Positions 9,168 through 18,394 are shown, numbered from the stretch's first letter. The stretch is 58,538 nucleotides of DNA from Levilactobacillus senmaizukei DSM 21775 = NBRC 103853 (GCF_001592085.1 NZ_BCWD01000015.1:1-58538); one strand, 5' to 3'. Notes: generated from the letters alone by a model not told the origin. Numbers and translations are program-made.

Positions 9168-10292
9168 ATGGCGAAAAAGACCACAGATCAACCAATGTTT
9201 GACCAAAAAGCTTACAACAAGACGGTGCGAGCTTTAATTAAAAATACCAAAAAGGCCGGACACATCACGTATGACGAACTGTCCGATCAGGTTGCTACAC
9301 CGTACACGTTGGATGCCAAGCAAATGGATAAGTTACTCGAGACCATTTCCGATGCTGGGATTAGCGTGGTTGATGCCAAGGGTGAGCCAGACCCACGGGC
9401 GGTTAAGGCGCAAAAGACCGTTTCTAAAAAGGAACTAAAGGACGCCGGCACCACGACCGGGGTTAAGATCAACGATCCCGTTCGGATGTATCTGAAAGAA
9501 ATCGGGCGGGTTAACCTGTTAACTGCCGATGAAGAAGTGGCCTTAGCACTCCGGATCGAAAAGGGTGAAGAAGCGGCCAAACAAGAATTAGCCGAAGCCA
9601 ACTTACGGTTGGTGGTTTCCATTGCCAAGCGTTATGTGGGCCGGGGGATGCAATTCCTGGACTTGATTCAAGAAGGAAACATGGGCCTGATGAAGGCGGT
9701 CGAAAAGTTCGATTACCGTAAAGGATTCAAGTTCTCCACGTATGCCACTTGGTGGATTCGGCAAGCCATTACACGGGCGATTGCTGACCAAGCACGGACC
9801 ATTCGGATTCCGGTGCACATGGTTGAAACGATTAACAAGTTAATTCGGATTCAGCGGCAGTTACTCCAAGACTTAGGACGGGAACCAACACCCGAAGAAA
9901 TTGGGGCCGAAATGGATATGCCAACGGAAAAGGTTCGTGAAATCTTGAAGATTGCGCAAGAGCCGGTTTCCTTGGAAACTCCTATTGGTGAAGAGGATGA
10001 CTCCCACCTGGGCGACTTCATCGAAGATCAAGACGCGACTAGTCCGGCAGACCACGCGGCTTATGAACTTCTGAAGGAACAGTTGGAAAGTGTCCTTGAC
10101 ACGTTGACTGACCGGGAAGAAAACGTTCTGCGGTTACGGTTTGGCCTGGATGATGGTCGGACCCGGACTTTGGAAGAAGTCGGTAAGGTCTTTGGGGTAA
10201 CGCGTGAACGGATTCGGCAAATCGAAGCCAAGGCACTGCGTAAGTTACGGCACCCATCACGGAGCAAGCAACTTAAGGACTTTTTGGAATAG
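9168..10292 (+). CDS. rpoD: Primary sigma factor RpoD (SigA)
   Basis: Housekeeping sigma factor of about 374 residues. It has an N-terminal region 1.1-like helical domain (about 1-90), then region 1.2 ([17 protein letters not shown]). Regions 2.1-2.4 include [19 protein letters not shown] and [17 protein letters not shown]. Region 3 follows, and region 4.2 contains [20 protein letters not shown], the -35-binding helix-turn-helix. I start at the ATG at 9168, seven bases after AGGGGG, in preference to the TTG just before it. It is cotranscribed with dnaG and ends at a terminator at 10306-10342. Confidence 0.98.
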   Translation: MAKKTTDQPMFDQKAYNKTVRALIKNTKKAGHITYDELSDQVATPYTLDAKQMDKLLETISDAGISVVDAKGEPDPRAVKAQKTVSKKELKDAGTTTGVKINDPVRMYLKEIGRVNLLTADEEVALALRIEKGEEAAKQELAEANLRLVVSIAKRYVGRGMQFLDLIQEGNMGLMKAVEKFDYRKGFKFSTYATWWIRQAITRAIADQARTIRIPVHMVETINKLIRIQRQLLQDLGREPTPEEIGAEMDMPTEKVREILKIAQEPVSLETPIGEEDDSHLGDFIEDQDATSPADHAAYELLKEQLESVLDTLTDREENVLRLRFGLDDGRTRTLEEVGKVFGVTRERIRQIEAKALRKLRHPSRSKQLKDFLE

Positions 10293-10305
10293 ATTAGAAA
10301 TGATG

Positions 10306-10342
10306 GTGTAATCAGTGATGAGGCTGGTTGCACTATTTTTTT
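10306..10342 (+). terminator. Intrinsic terminator after rpoD
   Basis: GTGTAATC (10306-10313) pairs with GGTTGCAC (10326-10333) through 8 base pairs including two G-U pairs, followed by TATTTTTTT. Confidence 0.75.
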
Positions 10343-10343
10343 G

Positions 10344-10422
10344 TTCAAAAAACGCGAAAAAATCCGGTAAAATTTCGTTAGTAGGAGTGAGGACATCACT
10401 TACTTGGCGAATGTAGCCAAGT
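10344..10422 (+). promoter_or_regulatory. Intergenic dyads and a second possible promoter upstream of the Rrf2-type gene
   Basis: TTCAAA (10344-10349) and TAAAAT (10368-10373) lie 18 bases apart and could form a promoter. Downstream is an inverted repeat ACTTGGC (10402-10408) with GCCAAGT (10416-10422), preceded by the smaller dyad GTGA-n5-TCAC. These could be operator sites for the adjacent regulator or part of a leader or small RNA. No terminator follows them before the main promoter at 10481. Confidence 0.35.
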
Positions 10423-10480
10423 TGGAATCGTTTACATAGAAAAATAGCTGAAGGTAGGTTATTTTATTGCGTCAAAAGTC

Positions 10481-10508
10481 TTGAAATATTCGCTAAAGGG
10501 GATATAAT
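10481..10508 (+). promoter_or_regulatory. Promoter of the Rrf2-type regulator and MMPL transporter
   Basis: TTGAAA (10481-10486), a 16-base spacer, then a perfect TATAAT (10503-10508). The gene start and its AAGGAGGG ribosome-binding site follow about 45-60 bases later. Confidence 0.8.
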
Positions 10509-10565
10509 GTATCTCGTTTAAGAATTAAGGCTTTCAAAAGTTTTTGCGGTAAAGGAGGGTCGTTT

Positions 10566-11087
10566 TTGAAGGCAAAGCCAAGCTTAGAGCAGGCGCTGTG
10601 CATTGTGGCATTACTGGGGATCCAGGATCGTGAGATTCCACTACATAGTCAACTTGTGGCTCAACGACTGGGGATTTCGACCAGTTATCTGAAAAAAATT
10701 GTTCAAAAATTGGCGGGAGCCAAGATTGTTAAGACGGTATCTGGTCGTGAGGGCGGCATTGTTTTGACCCGCGACCCGCATGAGATCACGTTACTCGAGG
10801 TCTTTGAAGCCATCGAAGGACAATCATTGTTTGTTAAGAACACGGGATTAGTGAATAAGGTTTTTGGATTTGACCAGAAACAAGCTTTCATGAACACCTA
10901 TCAGCTAACGGACCTGCAGGACCAACAACCGGTCGCTAACGTCTTAGCCGTGTTTGGCAAGGCGGAGGATCTGTATCGGCAGGAGTTAGCAAAGTTGACC
11001 ATTGGCGAGGTCTTACCCACGTCGGCTAACCAACCCGTTGAGTTGGACTGGACGAAATGGTTAAAGCAACACCCATCAGCAGAATAG
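10566..11087 (+). CDS. Rrf2-family transcriptional regulator lacking the iron-sulfur cysteines
   Basis: A 173-residue protein with an N-terminal winged helix typical of Rrf2 proteins (LGIQDREIPLHSQLVAQRLG, then STSYLKKIVQKL) and the wing GREGGIVLTRDP followed by ITLLEVFEAIEG. The only cysteine is at residue 12, in the DNA-binding domain. The three sensor cysteines that bind an Fe-S cluster in IscR/NsrR-type members are absent, so it probably senses another signal, as CymR- or YwnA-type members do. The start is TTG at 10566 behind a strong AAGGAGGG. The MMPL transporter begins 27 bases after its stop, so this is most likely the local regulator of that transporter. Confidence 0.85.
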   Translation: MKAKPSLEQALCIVALLGIQDREIPLHSQLVAQRLGISTSYLKKIVQKLAGAKIVKTVSGREGGIVLTRDPHEITLLEVFEAIEGQSLFVKNTGLVNKVFGFDQKQAFMNTYQLTDLQDQQPVANVLAVFGKAEDLYRQELAKLTIGEVLPTSANQPVELDWTKWLKQHPSAE

Positions 11088-11114
11088 AGTAGAAAATATT
11101 TAGGAGGTTTTCCC

Positions 11115-14100
11115 GTGCGTTGGATGAATAAACATTACACCTGGAACGTCATCGGGTGGCTAGTGATTGTCTTACTGGCCGTCCTGACGCTACCGAATAT
11201 GAGTCAACTGGTGGCGGACAAGGGGCAGATTACGGTCCCCGACAGTTATCAGAGTACTCGTGCGACGAATATGCAAAAGCAGTGGGGCCGCTCCCAACGC
11301 GGTACCACGGCGGTCGTGGTGGTTTTCAGCAACGGAAACTCGGCCCTAACGAGTTCCCAGAACACCGCGATTGACGAAACGATTCAGCGAATCAAAAATC
11401 ATGAATCACAATATGAAATCCGGTCGGTGACTGCAGCCAGCGATAGTTCAACGGCGGCATCACAGCTGATTTCAAAGGACAAGAGTACGCAGTTACTGCA
11501 GCTAAACGTCCACAAGTCCTCCAGTCATGGGGTGGCCACGATTCGTAGCCAAATCACAAACCTGGCCAAGACTAGTGGCGTTAGGACCTACGTCACCGGT
11601 GCCGATGTCTTGAACCAAGACTTCTCCGACGCCACGCAGGCTGCGGTCCAAAAGACCGAAGTGATTGCGGCAATTTTCATCTTCTTGGTCCTATGGTTAG
11701 TCTTTCGTTCACCAATCACGCCATTATTCTCACTATTAACGGTGGCCGTGTCCGTTATCACGTCGATTTCCGTGGTGGCCAACATGGTTGACCGCTTCAA
11801 CTTCCCGTTCTCCAACTTTACGGAAGTGTTTATTGTCATCGTGTTATTCGGGATTGGGACGGACTATAACATTCTCCTATACAATGAATTCCGGGAGCGA
11901 TTGGCCCAAGGGCAGGATCGCTACTCGGCAACCAAGGATGCCATTAAGATCGGTGGCCGGACAGTGCTTTACTCCGGACTGTCCGTTTTAATTGGGATGA
12001 GTGTATTGGGCTTTGCCAACTTCTCACTGTACCGATCCGCGGTTGGCATTGCCGTCGGGGTGGTGGTCTTATTGGCCGTTCTCCTGACGTTAAACCCATT
12101 CTTCATGGCGGTCTTCGGCAAGCGGATGTTCTGGCCGGTCAAGAAATTTGCCGGTGAAGGCGACAGTCGGTTGTGGCATGGAATGGCTAAGCACGCCATG
12201 ATTCGCCCAATTATTACCTTAATTGTTACTGGGATCGTCTTTGTGCCATTAGCCCTCACGTCCCATGGGACCTTGGACTACGACAACCTGGTTGAAATCG
12301 GCAATAACGTTCCCGCTAAGCAAGGGTTCAAGATTGTTCAAAAGCATTTCTCTAAGGGGACGGCGGAACCAACGACCATTTATATTCAAAGTGATCATAA
12401 GTTGGATAACGAAAAGTCTTTGATGCTAATCGACCGGTTGACCAAACAATTGCAAGCCTCAACTGGGGTTAAGACCGTGGCTTCCGCGACCCAACCGGGT
12501 GGTAAGGAAATTAAAAAGCTTTACGTGCGGGACCAAATGAGTACCGTCACCAGCGGATTGGCTCGGGCCCAGGCCGGGGTTAATAAGGTCAACAAGGGCC
12601 TTAAGTCCGCCAATGACCAATTGAGTAAGCAAGATGTTTCGGGTTCGGTCACGTCGGCTAAGAAGCTAGCCAGTGGGGCCCAACAGGTCAGCACCGGGAC
12701 CAACCAGTTACAATCGGCCATTTCTCAGGTTTCAACCGGGGTTAATTCCCTGAATAGTCAGGTATCTTCGGTCTCTGGTGGTAAGCAGGCGGCTCAATTA
12801 GCCCAGCTGGAAGCGGCCTTGCCACAGCTAAACGCGGCCATTCAGGAACTGAATCAACAGGTCGCTGGCAGTCGCACCAATACCAGCGGGATCAAGAGTT
12901 CCCTGACCACCATTGGCGGGCAGACGCAGGATATTGGGAAGCAATTGGCCACCGTTCAGAGTACGATGAAGAGCTTGCCAAGCATGGATGCTAGCACGGT
13001 TAGTGCCGCCTTCACCAAGGCCGGTGCACCGTTATCTGCCGCTCAAAAGCAGGTGTTAGCGGGAGTTCTTAAGCAACAGACCGCGGCTCAAGCGAAATTA
13101 CAGACCGAATTAACTACGTCGCTGACTAAGATTGGGACGGATGCAAAGGCCATCGGCGCCGCCGACAAGTCGGTTGCCAGCCAATTAACCAGTCTGCAAA
13201 ATTCAACGTCCACGTTGCAAAAGGCCGTGGCGACGTTGGCTCAAAAGTCCAATATCGCGTTGCCGGGTGCGACAAAAGCCCTGAATGCAGCTAGCGCTCA
13301 ATCGAGCAAGTTATCCGGTGCCACTGGGAAACTCTCCAGTGCGATGTTTACCATCAATGGTAAGATGCCGGCGTTGACCAGTGGGGCCAGTCAGGTGGCT
13401 AATGGAAACCAAACTATGGCCGAAAAACTGGCGGCCATGAGTCAGCAATTGACCGATCTCCGGAATGGGTTAACGTCCGCTTCGAGCGGCTTGACTCAGG
13501 TTTCTACTGGAGTTGGCTCGGCCAACGTTTACCTAAAAGAACTGCAGGATTCTGCGGCTACCGAGACCTTCTACATTCCTAGTGCGCAGTTGCATGGGGA
13601 ATCGTTCAAGCCGGCGCTGACGACCTACATGTCGCCTAACCGCAAGTTGACCAAGTTAACGTTGGTTCTCGATGACGATCCAAGTTCCGCAGCCGCCATG
13701 GCTCGGTTGCCGCAACTCGAAAAGGTTGTGAACGGGTCGCTTAAGGGAACGAGCCTAGGCCATGTCAAGGTCGCCTTTGGTGGTAACACGTCACAAACCA
13801 ACGACATTAACGACATGGCTTCCGGTGACTTTACGCGGACCGTCATTATCATGTTAGCAGGAATCTTTATCGCCTTGATGGTGGTGACGCGTTCACTGGT
13901 TCAACCAATCGTTATCGAAGGGATTTTGTTGGTCGCTTACTCCGGGGCATTGACCATCGTTCATTGGTTGGTTAAGCCAGTTCTCGGGGCCGACATGTTG
14001 ACTTGGAATACGCCATTCTTTACCTTCGTGATGTTAATTTCCTTAGGGGTCGACTACTCAATCTTCCTGATGCGCAAGTACCGGGAATCCTTACATGAAC

Positions 14101-14390
14101 CGGGTGCCACCAGCGATAAGATGCTGAAGGCTGCCACGGTCATGGGGACGGTGGTTATTTCCGCCGGGATTATCCTGAGTGGGACCTTCGCCGCGTTGAT
14201 TCCTTCAGGGGTCATGACGTTGATTCAAATTGCGTTGGCCGTAATTATTGGGATTATCCTATTGGTTGTCTTGTTGCCACTGGTGATGCCAGCGGTTATG
14301 AAGATCACCTATCCCTATCCATATTCTAAGATTGCTCAGAATGCGGATGAGGAGCAGGCCGAACAGTCCACGCGACGTCGGCGTCAATAA
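11115..14390 (+). CDS. MMPL/RND-family large membrane transporter
   Basis: A 1091-residue protein. It has one membrane segment at the N-terminus (VIGWLVIVLLAVLTLP), an extracellular domain, and a block of five hydrophobic segments around residues 185-395 with the MMPL signature GIGTDYNILLYNEFRERLA. A very long Ser/Gln/Ala/Thr-rich, helix-forming external region (about 480-870) comes next, with repeats resembling YhgE/Pip proteins. A second membrane block (about 905-1075) contains SLGVDYSIFLMRKYRE. This is the architecture of YdfJ-like exporters that use the proton gradient; substrates may be lipids, peptides or drugs. The start is GTG at 11115 after TAGGAGG. It is downstream of, and probably regulated by, the Rrf2-type gene. 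A terminator follows at 14405. Confidence 0.88.
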   Translation: MRWMNKHYTWNVIGWLVIVLLAVLTLPNMSQLVADKGQITVPDSYQSTRATNMQKQWGRSQRGTTAVVVVFSNGNSALTSSQNTAIDETIQRIKNHESQYEIRSVTAASDSSTAASQLISKDKSTQLLQLNVHKSSSHGVATIRSQITNLAKTSGVRTYVTGADVLNQDFSDATQAAVQKTEVIAAIFIFLVLWLVFRSPITPLFSLLTVAVSVITSISVVANMVDRFNFPFSNFTEVFIVIVLFGIGTDYNILLYNEFRERLAQGQDRYSATKDAIKIGGRTVLYSGLSVLIGMSVLGFANFSLYRSAVGIAVGVVVLLAVLLTLNPFFMAVFGKRMFWPVKKFAGEGDSRLWHGMAKHAMIRPIITLIVTGIVFVPLALTSHGTLDYDNLVEIGNNVPAKQGFKIVQKHFSKGTAEPTTIYIQSDHKLDNEKSLMLIDRLTKQLQASTGVKTVASATQPGGKEIKKLYVRDQMSTVTSGLARAQAGVNKVNKGLKSANDQLSKQDVSGSVTSAKKLASGAQQVSTGTNQLQSAISQVSTGVNSLNSQVSSVSGGKQAAQLAQLEAALPQLNAAIQELNQQVAGSRTNTSGIKSSLTTIGGQTQDIGKQLATVQSTMKSLPSMDASTVSAAFTKAGAPLSAAQKQVLAGVLKQQTAAQAKLQTELTTSLTKIGTDAKAIGAADKSVASQLTSLQNSTSTLQKAVATLAQKSNIALPGATKALNAASAQSSKLSGATGKLSSAMFTINGKMPALTSGASQVANGNQTMAEKLAAMSQQLTDLRNGLTSASSGLTQVSTGVGSANVYLKELQDSAATETFYIPSAQLHGESFKPALTTYMSPNRKLTKLTLVLDDDPSSAAAMARLPQLEKVVNGSLKGTSLGHVKVAFGGNTSQTNDINDMASGDFTRTVIIMLAGIFIALMVVTRSLVQPIVIEGILLVAYSGALTIVHWLVKPVLGADMLTWNTPFFTFVMLISLGVDYSIFLMRKYRESLHEPGATSDKMLKAATVMGTVVISAGIILSGTFAALIPSGVMTLIQIALAVIIGIILLVVLLPLVMPAVMKITYPYPYSKIAQNADEEQAEQSTRRRRQ

Positions 14391-14404
14391 AGTTTAAAGA
14401 GGAA

Positions 14405-14438
14405 GCCTCAGATTGCTTTGACAGTCTGAGGCTTTTTT
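14405..14438 (+). terminator. Intrinsic terminator after the MMPL transporter
   Basis: GCCTCAGA (14405-14412) and TCTGAGGC (14425-14432) form a perfect 8-base stem followed by six T. Confidence 0.9.
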
Positions 14439-14633
14439 GGCGTTCGGGGAAAAGTTAATTGGGGAGTCGGGTAAGGTGACCGCCAACTTTTCCGATCTGG
14501 TTAGTCAAAGTCTCAGTGGACGATCGACGGGGTAATTAACCAAACGATTTCTCGTGGTTTCCCGTTTAAAAATACGGACTCTACAGTAAGATAGAGATGT
14601 ATCGAGTAAAATAAAATGGCGTGATAGCAATAA

Positions 14634-14647
14634 AGAAAACGCTTTCT
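14634..14647 (+). promoter_or_regulatory. cre-like (CcpA) site
   Basis: AGAAAACGCTTTCT matches the consensus TGWAANCGNTNWCA at all but the first and last positions and is part of a near-perfect palindrome (14633-14648). It lies 8 bases upstream of the -35 element, a location that in other CcpA targets (for example ackA and pta in Bacillus) is linked to activation rather than repression. Confidence 0.6.
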
Positions 14648-14655
14648 TATTGGCA

Positions 14656-14684
14656 TTGTTTTACCTGTTTAACATTGTTATACT
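14656..14684 (+). promoter_or_regulatory. Promoter of the LPQT surface protein gene
   Basis: TTGTTT (14656-14661), a 17-base spacer, then TATACT (14679-14684). This gives a leader of about 65 bases to the ATG at 14758. Confidence 0.7.
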
Positions 14685-14757
14685 TTAATTAATCAATAGA
14701 TAACGCACGGCAATTTGTCATTCCTAATGTCAGTCAACCATTGTAGGAGGAAGCGCC

Positions 14758-17700
14758 ATGTATTTTAATCGGAAGTCAATTACTCATGAACATCGTAAAA
14801 TGTATAAAGTTGGCAAGGACTGGGTGGTTGGATCGATCGCCACCATCGGTCTCATAACCGGGTTGAGTGTCGGCCGGCCGCTGACAGCATCGGCCGCTAG
14901 TGAACCGGACCCTCGGGTAGAGCAATCTGATGAGATTGATGGGAAACCGGCGGGAGATCCACCAGTCATTCAGAATAAAACGGGTGAACCGACTTCCGAA
15001 GATCTCGGAGATCCAACCGCCACTTCTTCCGCTAGTTTAGCGGATACCTATTCCGATGCCCAAGAGCAGGTCGATGTTGCGAACGGGAAAGCTCAGGCAG
15101 TCAATGATAGTCTAGCCAAATTACAAGATCTGCTGAACGCGGCGGACTTAACCGCACAAGCTAATTGGCAAGAAAATATCCGAGCAGCGCTGGCTGAGTA
15201 CCAGAGTAAGGTGAGCGCCTTTGGTGAGACCAATGCTCAGACGCAGGCCCTAATTACGGCCTATCAAGCCAAAATTAATGAAACAATTAAAGATTCACCC
15301 AATGCCGTCAAACAGGTGACCGATACCGAAACCATTGGCGACGACCTGGTCGACTATCAAGAATTGACGGCCAATCTACAGAAAGACGTGGCGGTCCAGG
15401 TTCAAACGGTGCAGACAAATTTGGCTAACTATGTCGTGTCAGATCAGGTTAACCAAGCGAGTGAGGCGTTAACAAGCGCCGCTACAAAGTTAAATGACGG
15501 CCTTGAGCATCCGGCACTGACGAGTGCGGACCTCATTAAGCTAAAGACGACGTACGATCAAGCACTCATGGCTTACAATACCGCGGTCGTTGCCTATAAC
15601 GATAAGACCGGAAAAGCCATGGCCGTCATTAGTGCCGATAAGAATCCAGAAATTACTCAGATGCTGGCCGATCTTCAGGTGACGGAGGCTTATTCGCAGG
15701 CGGTTGCGAAATACGAAGATTTTCAGGCTAAGGCCAAAGATTATCAGACGGCGGTGAGCACTTGGCAGACGGCGATGAATGAATACAATCAGGCTTTGGG
15801 CAGCTTAACTATGCCCGCAATGGCCAGTAAAGTAGAACTTCAGGATGCGCGGCAGGCGGTAGCAGCCGCCGCTAATCAGATGGTGGAGGTGCAAGCCGCC
15901 TATAGTAAGGTTGTTCAGGATCCCCAAAATGAAGCCATTGTTTCAGCCTACTTGGATGTCTATAAGGCCCGCTTAGACGCAGTTGCCGAACAAAGTAGTG
16001 TGAAAATGGACTATGACAAGTCGCTGGCTGCTCTAGAAAAGCTAGAGGAATACTTGGCGAAGACCCAGGCGGCCGGTGCAGACACCACGCATTGGGAAGC
16101 TGAAATTGCCAAGAAATCACCCAGTGTGGCATCAAATAAGATCCGATTTGATGAGGCAACGCAGGTGGTTGAGGCCGCTGAAACGGCCATGCAGGAGCCT
16201 AAAGCAGTATTTGATGACATGGCAAAGCGCGAGGAGTCGGTCAGCGAAGCCTTTAATCGGGCCCTCGATGACTTAAATACTAAGTTGGCCGGATGGCAGG
16301 AAGCCTACGCGGCATATGAGACGGCGATTACTAAGCCGGTAAGTAGCGAGTCCAGCGCCCCAGACTTTAAGGCGATGGCAACGACGGTGTTGCAGACGCA
16401 AGCAGCAGTCCAAGCCGCCCTGTCAGCGATGACAAATAGTCAGGCTGATTATCAGGTCACGTTGACAGCCTATCAAACGGCCTTGGATAAGAGTGGGCGG
16501 ACCACGGTTAAGGCCACTGATGAGGCGCTCCCTGATCTAGCGGTCCTACAAACAGATTTGTCCCAAAAAATTGAAGACAATGCCACGGTACTAGTTGCCA
16601 CGCCGAAGTTATTGGCAGTTATCGCGGCGCAAACCGCCTTACAACAAAGAATTAATCAAATCAATCAAATCGTGCTCGCCATTAATAGTGACCAAGCCAT
16701 GCTAAAAAATATTTATGAAGCAGCTTATGCCGGGAACATCTGGACGGTCTTGACGGATAGCTTTCAAACAATTGGAACCGACTTAGCTAGCAAGGCGGTG
16801 GACTATCAATTGGCGATTAACGGCGATGATCAGGTCGCCAGCTATGCCAAACTGATCGCAACTCTAAAGGCTGCCAATGCAGACTACGGCATTACCGATG
16901 ATGCCTATACTTATCCGGCGAATGATGACGTCACGGCACAATACTCGAATTTTGGCAAGAACTGGACCGGCTTTGAAACAGCTTACCAGGAATTTTTAGA
17001 CTTCTTGGCTAAGAGTGCGCCAACCGAAGAGAATAATGCGACGGTTGCCGCCAGGATGAAAGATGGCGATTATCTATCAACTAACGGTGTCTACTCTGCC
17101 ACTGAGGACGATGAGTTTGATCCAGGGGGCTCGCACGTTAATATATACACCCGGTATGCTCAGGGGTTAGATAATTTTCTTGGTAGGTTCGTCAAGGATT
17201 GGCTGTTAACATCTGATGTGCAAAGTACGCGCAGCAACTTTGTCACCTTTGATATCGGCAGCACAGACACTGAAAAAGCGACGAGCACAACCGGCGCGAA
17301 TTATTTGACCGTTAATGAAGACAAAAAAGCCGAACTAGCCGAACTATTACAAGGAATGGTTCTGCCTTTCTATGAGAAGAATGGTACGGTCTACCATCTG
17401 ACAGCATTCGCCGTTCCGGGGTTAGGACGCGATGGCTATGACAGTCCGCGGCTTGATAGTATTCAAGACGTGTACACCTTCAAGAGTTTTGATCCGGTGG
17501 AAGAGGTCATGGCGATGTTTACCGGTATGAATTATAATACCCAAACGAATACGACCTTTTATTTTCTTTACACCGCGTCACCGCAACCGGGGATCGACGA
17601 TCTGACAAATCTCACCGTTGAGACCACGTTACCAAGCTTACACCCCTTTGGTGAGGGCACCTTGGCGTCTTCGGGAGCCTGGAGTACGGGGTCCTTGACC

Positions 17701-18258
17701 GCTGGTGGTACTGTGACGGCGTCTGAACCCAATCGAGTTGTCGACAGTGGGAGCACGGTGGCCGGTCGATACGCCGGCGGTGAAATGATTGACCATGCAT
17801 TTAGCGCGTTATCCGTGAAGCAGGCACCGATCATCAGCCTGAACCGGGTCACCGAAACGCCAGCGGGCAATCCAGGAACGGTTGATCCCGGAACCACCGA
17901 TCCCGGTAACGGGTCGCTTGACCCCAATGGTGACCAGGTACCAGAGATCAATCCGGGACAACCAACGACCTCGCCAACCGAGTCCCCCGGCGGCGTCGCC
18001 TTACCTGGGCGAACAGCGAACAAGGGACCGGCCGGCAAGGCGGTTAAGTTAACCGCAGTCAGGGCTAGTGATGACAGGCTTAGTGTACAAACCGACAATC
18101 GGCAACAGAGCGCCAATCGGATACGGGTTTCTGATCATTCTGCGGACGCCACTCTGCCGCAGACCAGCGGACAATCTCAGGGGATCTTAGCCCTCATCGG
18201 GAGTCTGTTATTGGCCTTAGCGAGTGGGTCGTTCGTTAAACGACGTCACCAGAATTAA
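14758..18258 (+). CDS. Large LPQTSG-anchored surface protein with KxYKxGKxW signal peptide and long helical stalk
   Basis: A 1166-residue protein. The N-terminus carries the KxYKxGKxW signal motif (KMYKVGKDW, about residues 15-23), a hydrophobic core and an ASAAS cleavage site near residue 45. Residues of about 90-750 are Ala/Gln/Thr-rich and almost entirely helical, with many short coiled-coil-like segments and no exact repeats. Residues of about 760-1000 are richer in aromatics and glycine (FVTFDIGSTDTEKA, LTAFAVPGLGRDGYDSPRLD) and look globular; I do not recognise this domain. A Pro/Gly/Thr wall spacer leads to the sorting signal LPQTSGQ, a hydrophobic stretch and the tail KRRHQN. It is presumably a sortase-anchored adhesin with its head near the wall end. 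Its cre-like promoter suggests carbon-source control. No sortase gene is in the window. Confidence 0.88.
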   Translation: MYFNRKSITHEHRKMYKVGKDWVVGSIATIGLITGLSVGRPLTASAASEPDPRVEQSDEIDGKPAGDPPVIQNKTGEPTSEDLGDPTATSSASLADTYSDAQEQVDVANGKAQAVNDSLAKLQDLLNAADLTAQANWQENIRAALAEYQSKVSAFGETNAQTQALITAYQAKINETIKDSPNAVKQVTDTETIGDDLVDYQELTANLQKDVAVQVQTVQTNLANYVVSDQVNQASEALTSAATKLNDGLEHPALTSADLIKLKTTYDQALMAYNTAVVAYNDKTGKAMAVISADKNPEITQMLADLQVTEAYSQAVAKYEDFQAKAKDYQTAVSTWQTAMNEYNQALGSLTMPAMASKVELQDARQAVAAAANQMVEVQAAYSKVVQDPQNEAIVSAYLDVYKARLDAVAEQSSVKMDYDKSLAALEKLEEYLAKTQAAGADTTHWEAEIAKKSPSVASNKIRFDEATQVVEAAETAMQEPKAVFDDMAKREESVSEAFNRALDDLNTKLAGWQEAYAAYETAITKPVSSESSAPDFKAMATTVLQTQAAVQAALSAMTNSQADYQVTLTAYQTALDKSGRTTVKATDEALPDLAVLQTDLSQKIEDNATVLVATPKLLAVIAAQTALQQRINQINQIVLAINSDQAMLKNIYEAAYAGNIWTVLTDSFQTIGTDLASKAVDYQLAINGDDQVASYAKLIATLKAANADYGITDDAYTYPANDDVTAQYSNFGKNWTGFETAYQEFLDFLAKSAPTEENNATVAARMKDGDYLSTNGVYSATEDDEFDPGGSHVNIYTRYAQGLDNFLGRFVKDWLLTSDVQSTRSNFVTFDIGSTDTEKATSTTGANYLTVNEDKKAELAELLQGMVLPFYEKNGTVYHLTAFAVPGLGRDGYDSPRLDSIQDVYTFKSFDPVEEVMAMFTGMNYNTQTNTTFYFLYTASPQPGIDDLTNLTVETTLPSLHPFGEGTLASSGAWSTGSLTAGGTVTASEPNRVVDSGSTVAGRYAGGEMIDHAFSALSVKQAPIISLNRVTETPAGNPGTVDPGTTDPGNGSLDPNGDQVPEINPGQPTTSPTESPGGVALPGRTANKGPAGKAVKLTAVRASDDRLSVQTDNRQQSANRIRVSDHSADATLPQTSGQSQGILALIGSLLLALASGSFVKRRHQN

Positions 18259-18281
18259 CTTGTGAATGACTCATGGGGAAA

Positions 18282-18306
18282 AGAGGCGGCCAGTGGCCGT
18301 CTCTTT
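18282..18306 (+). terminator. Intrinsic terminator after the LPQT surface protein
   Basis: AGAGGCGGCC (18282-18291) pairs with GGCCGTCTCT (18295-18304) over 10 base pairs with one G-U pair, followed by T residues. Confidence 0.85.
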
Positions 18307-18394
18307 TGATTGCCGTTAAATTCGCGGTATTCAATTGTCCGGTGCTGTTTTATACTAGAAGTAATGAAGTTTTACGAGAAAGGAAGATTTAACT

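Larger units (their letters stand above)
14439..14757 (+). other. Intergenic region upstream of the LPQT surface protein
   Basis: No gene is supported here. The stretch contains a long-range inverted repeat GGAAAAGTT (14448-14456) with AACTTTTCC (14485-14493), of unknown meaning. It also holds the cre-like site and promoter listed separately. The transcript would have an untranslated leader of about 65 bases with a good AGGAGGAAG ribosome-binding site just before the ATG at 14758. Confidence 0.6.

Noticed and set aside
14448-14493. Inverted repeat GGAAAAGTT / AACTTTTCC as a terminator
   Set aside because: The 28-base loop is long, no T run follows, and a strong terminator already lies just upstream at 14405-14438.
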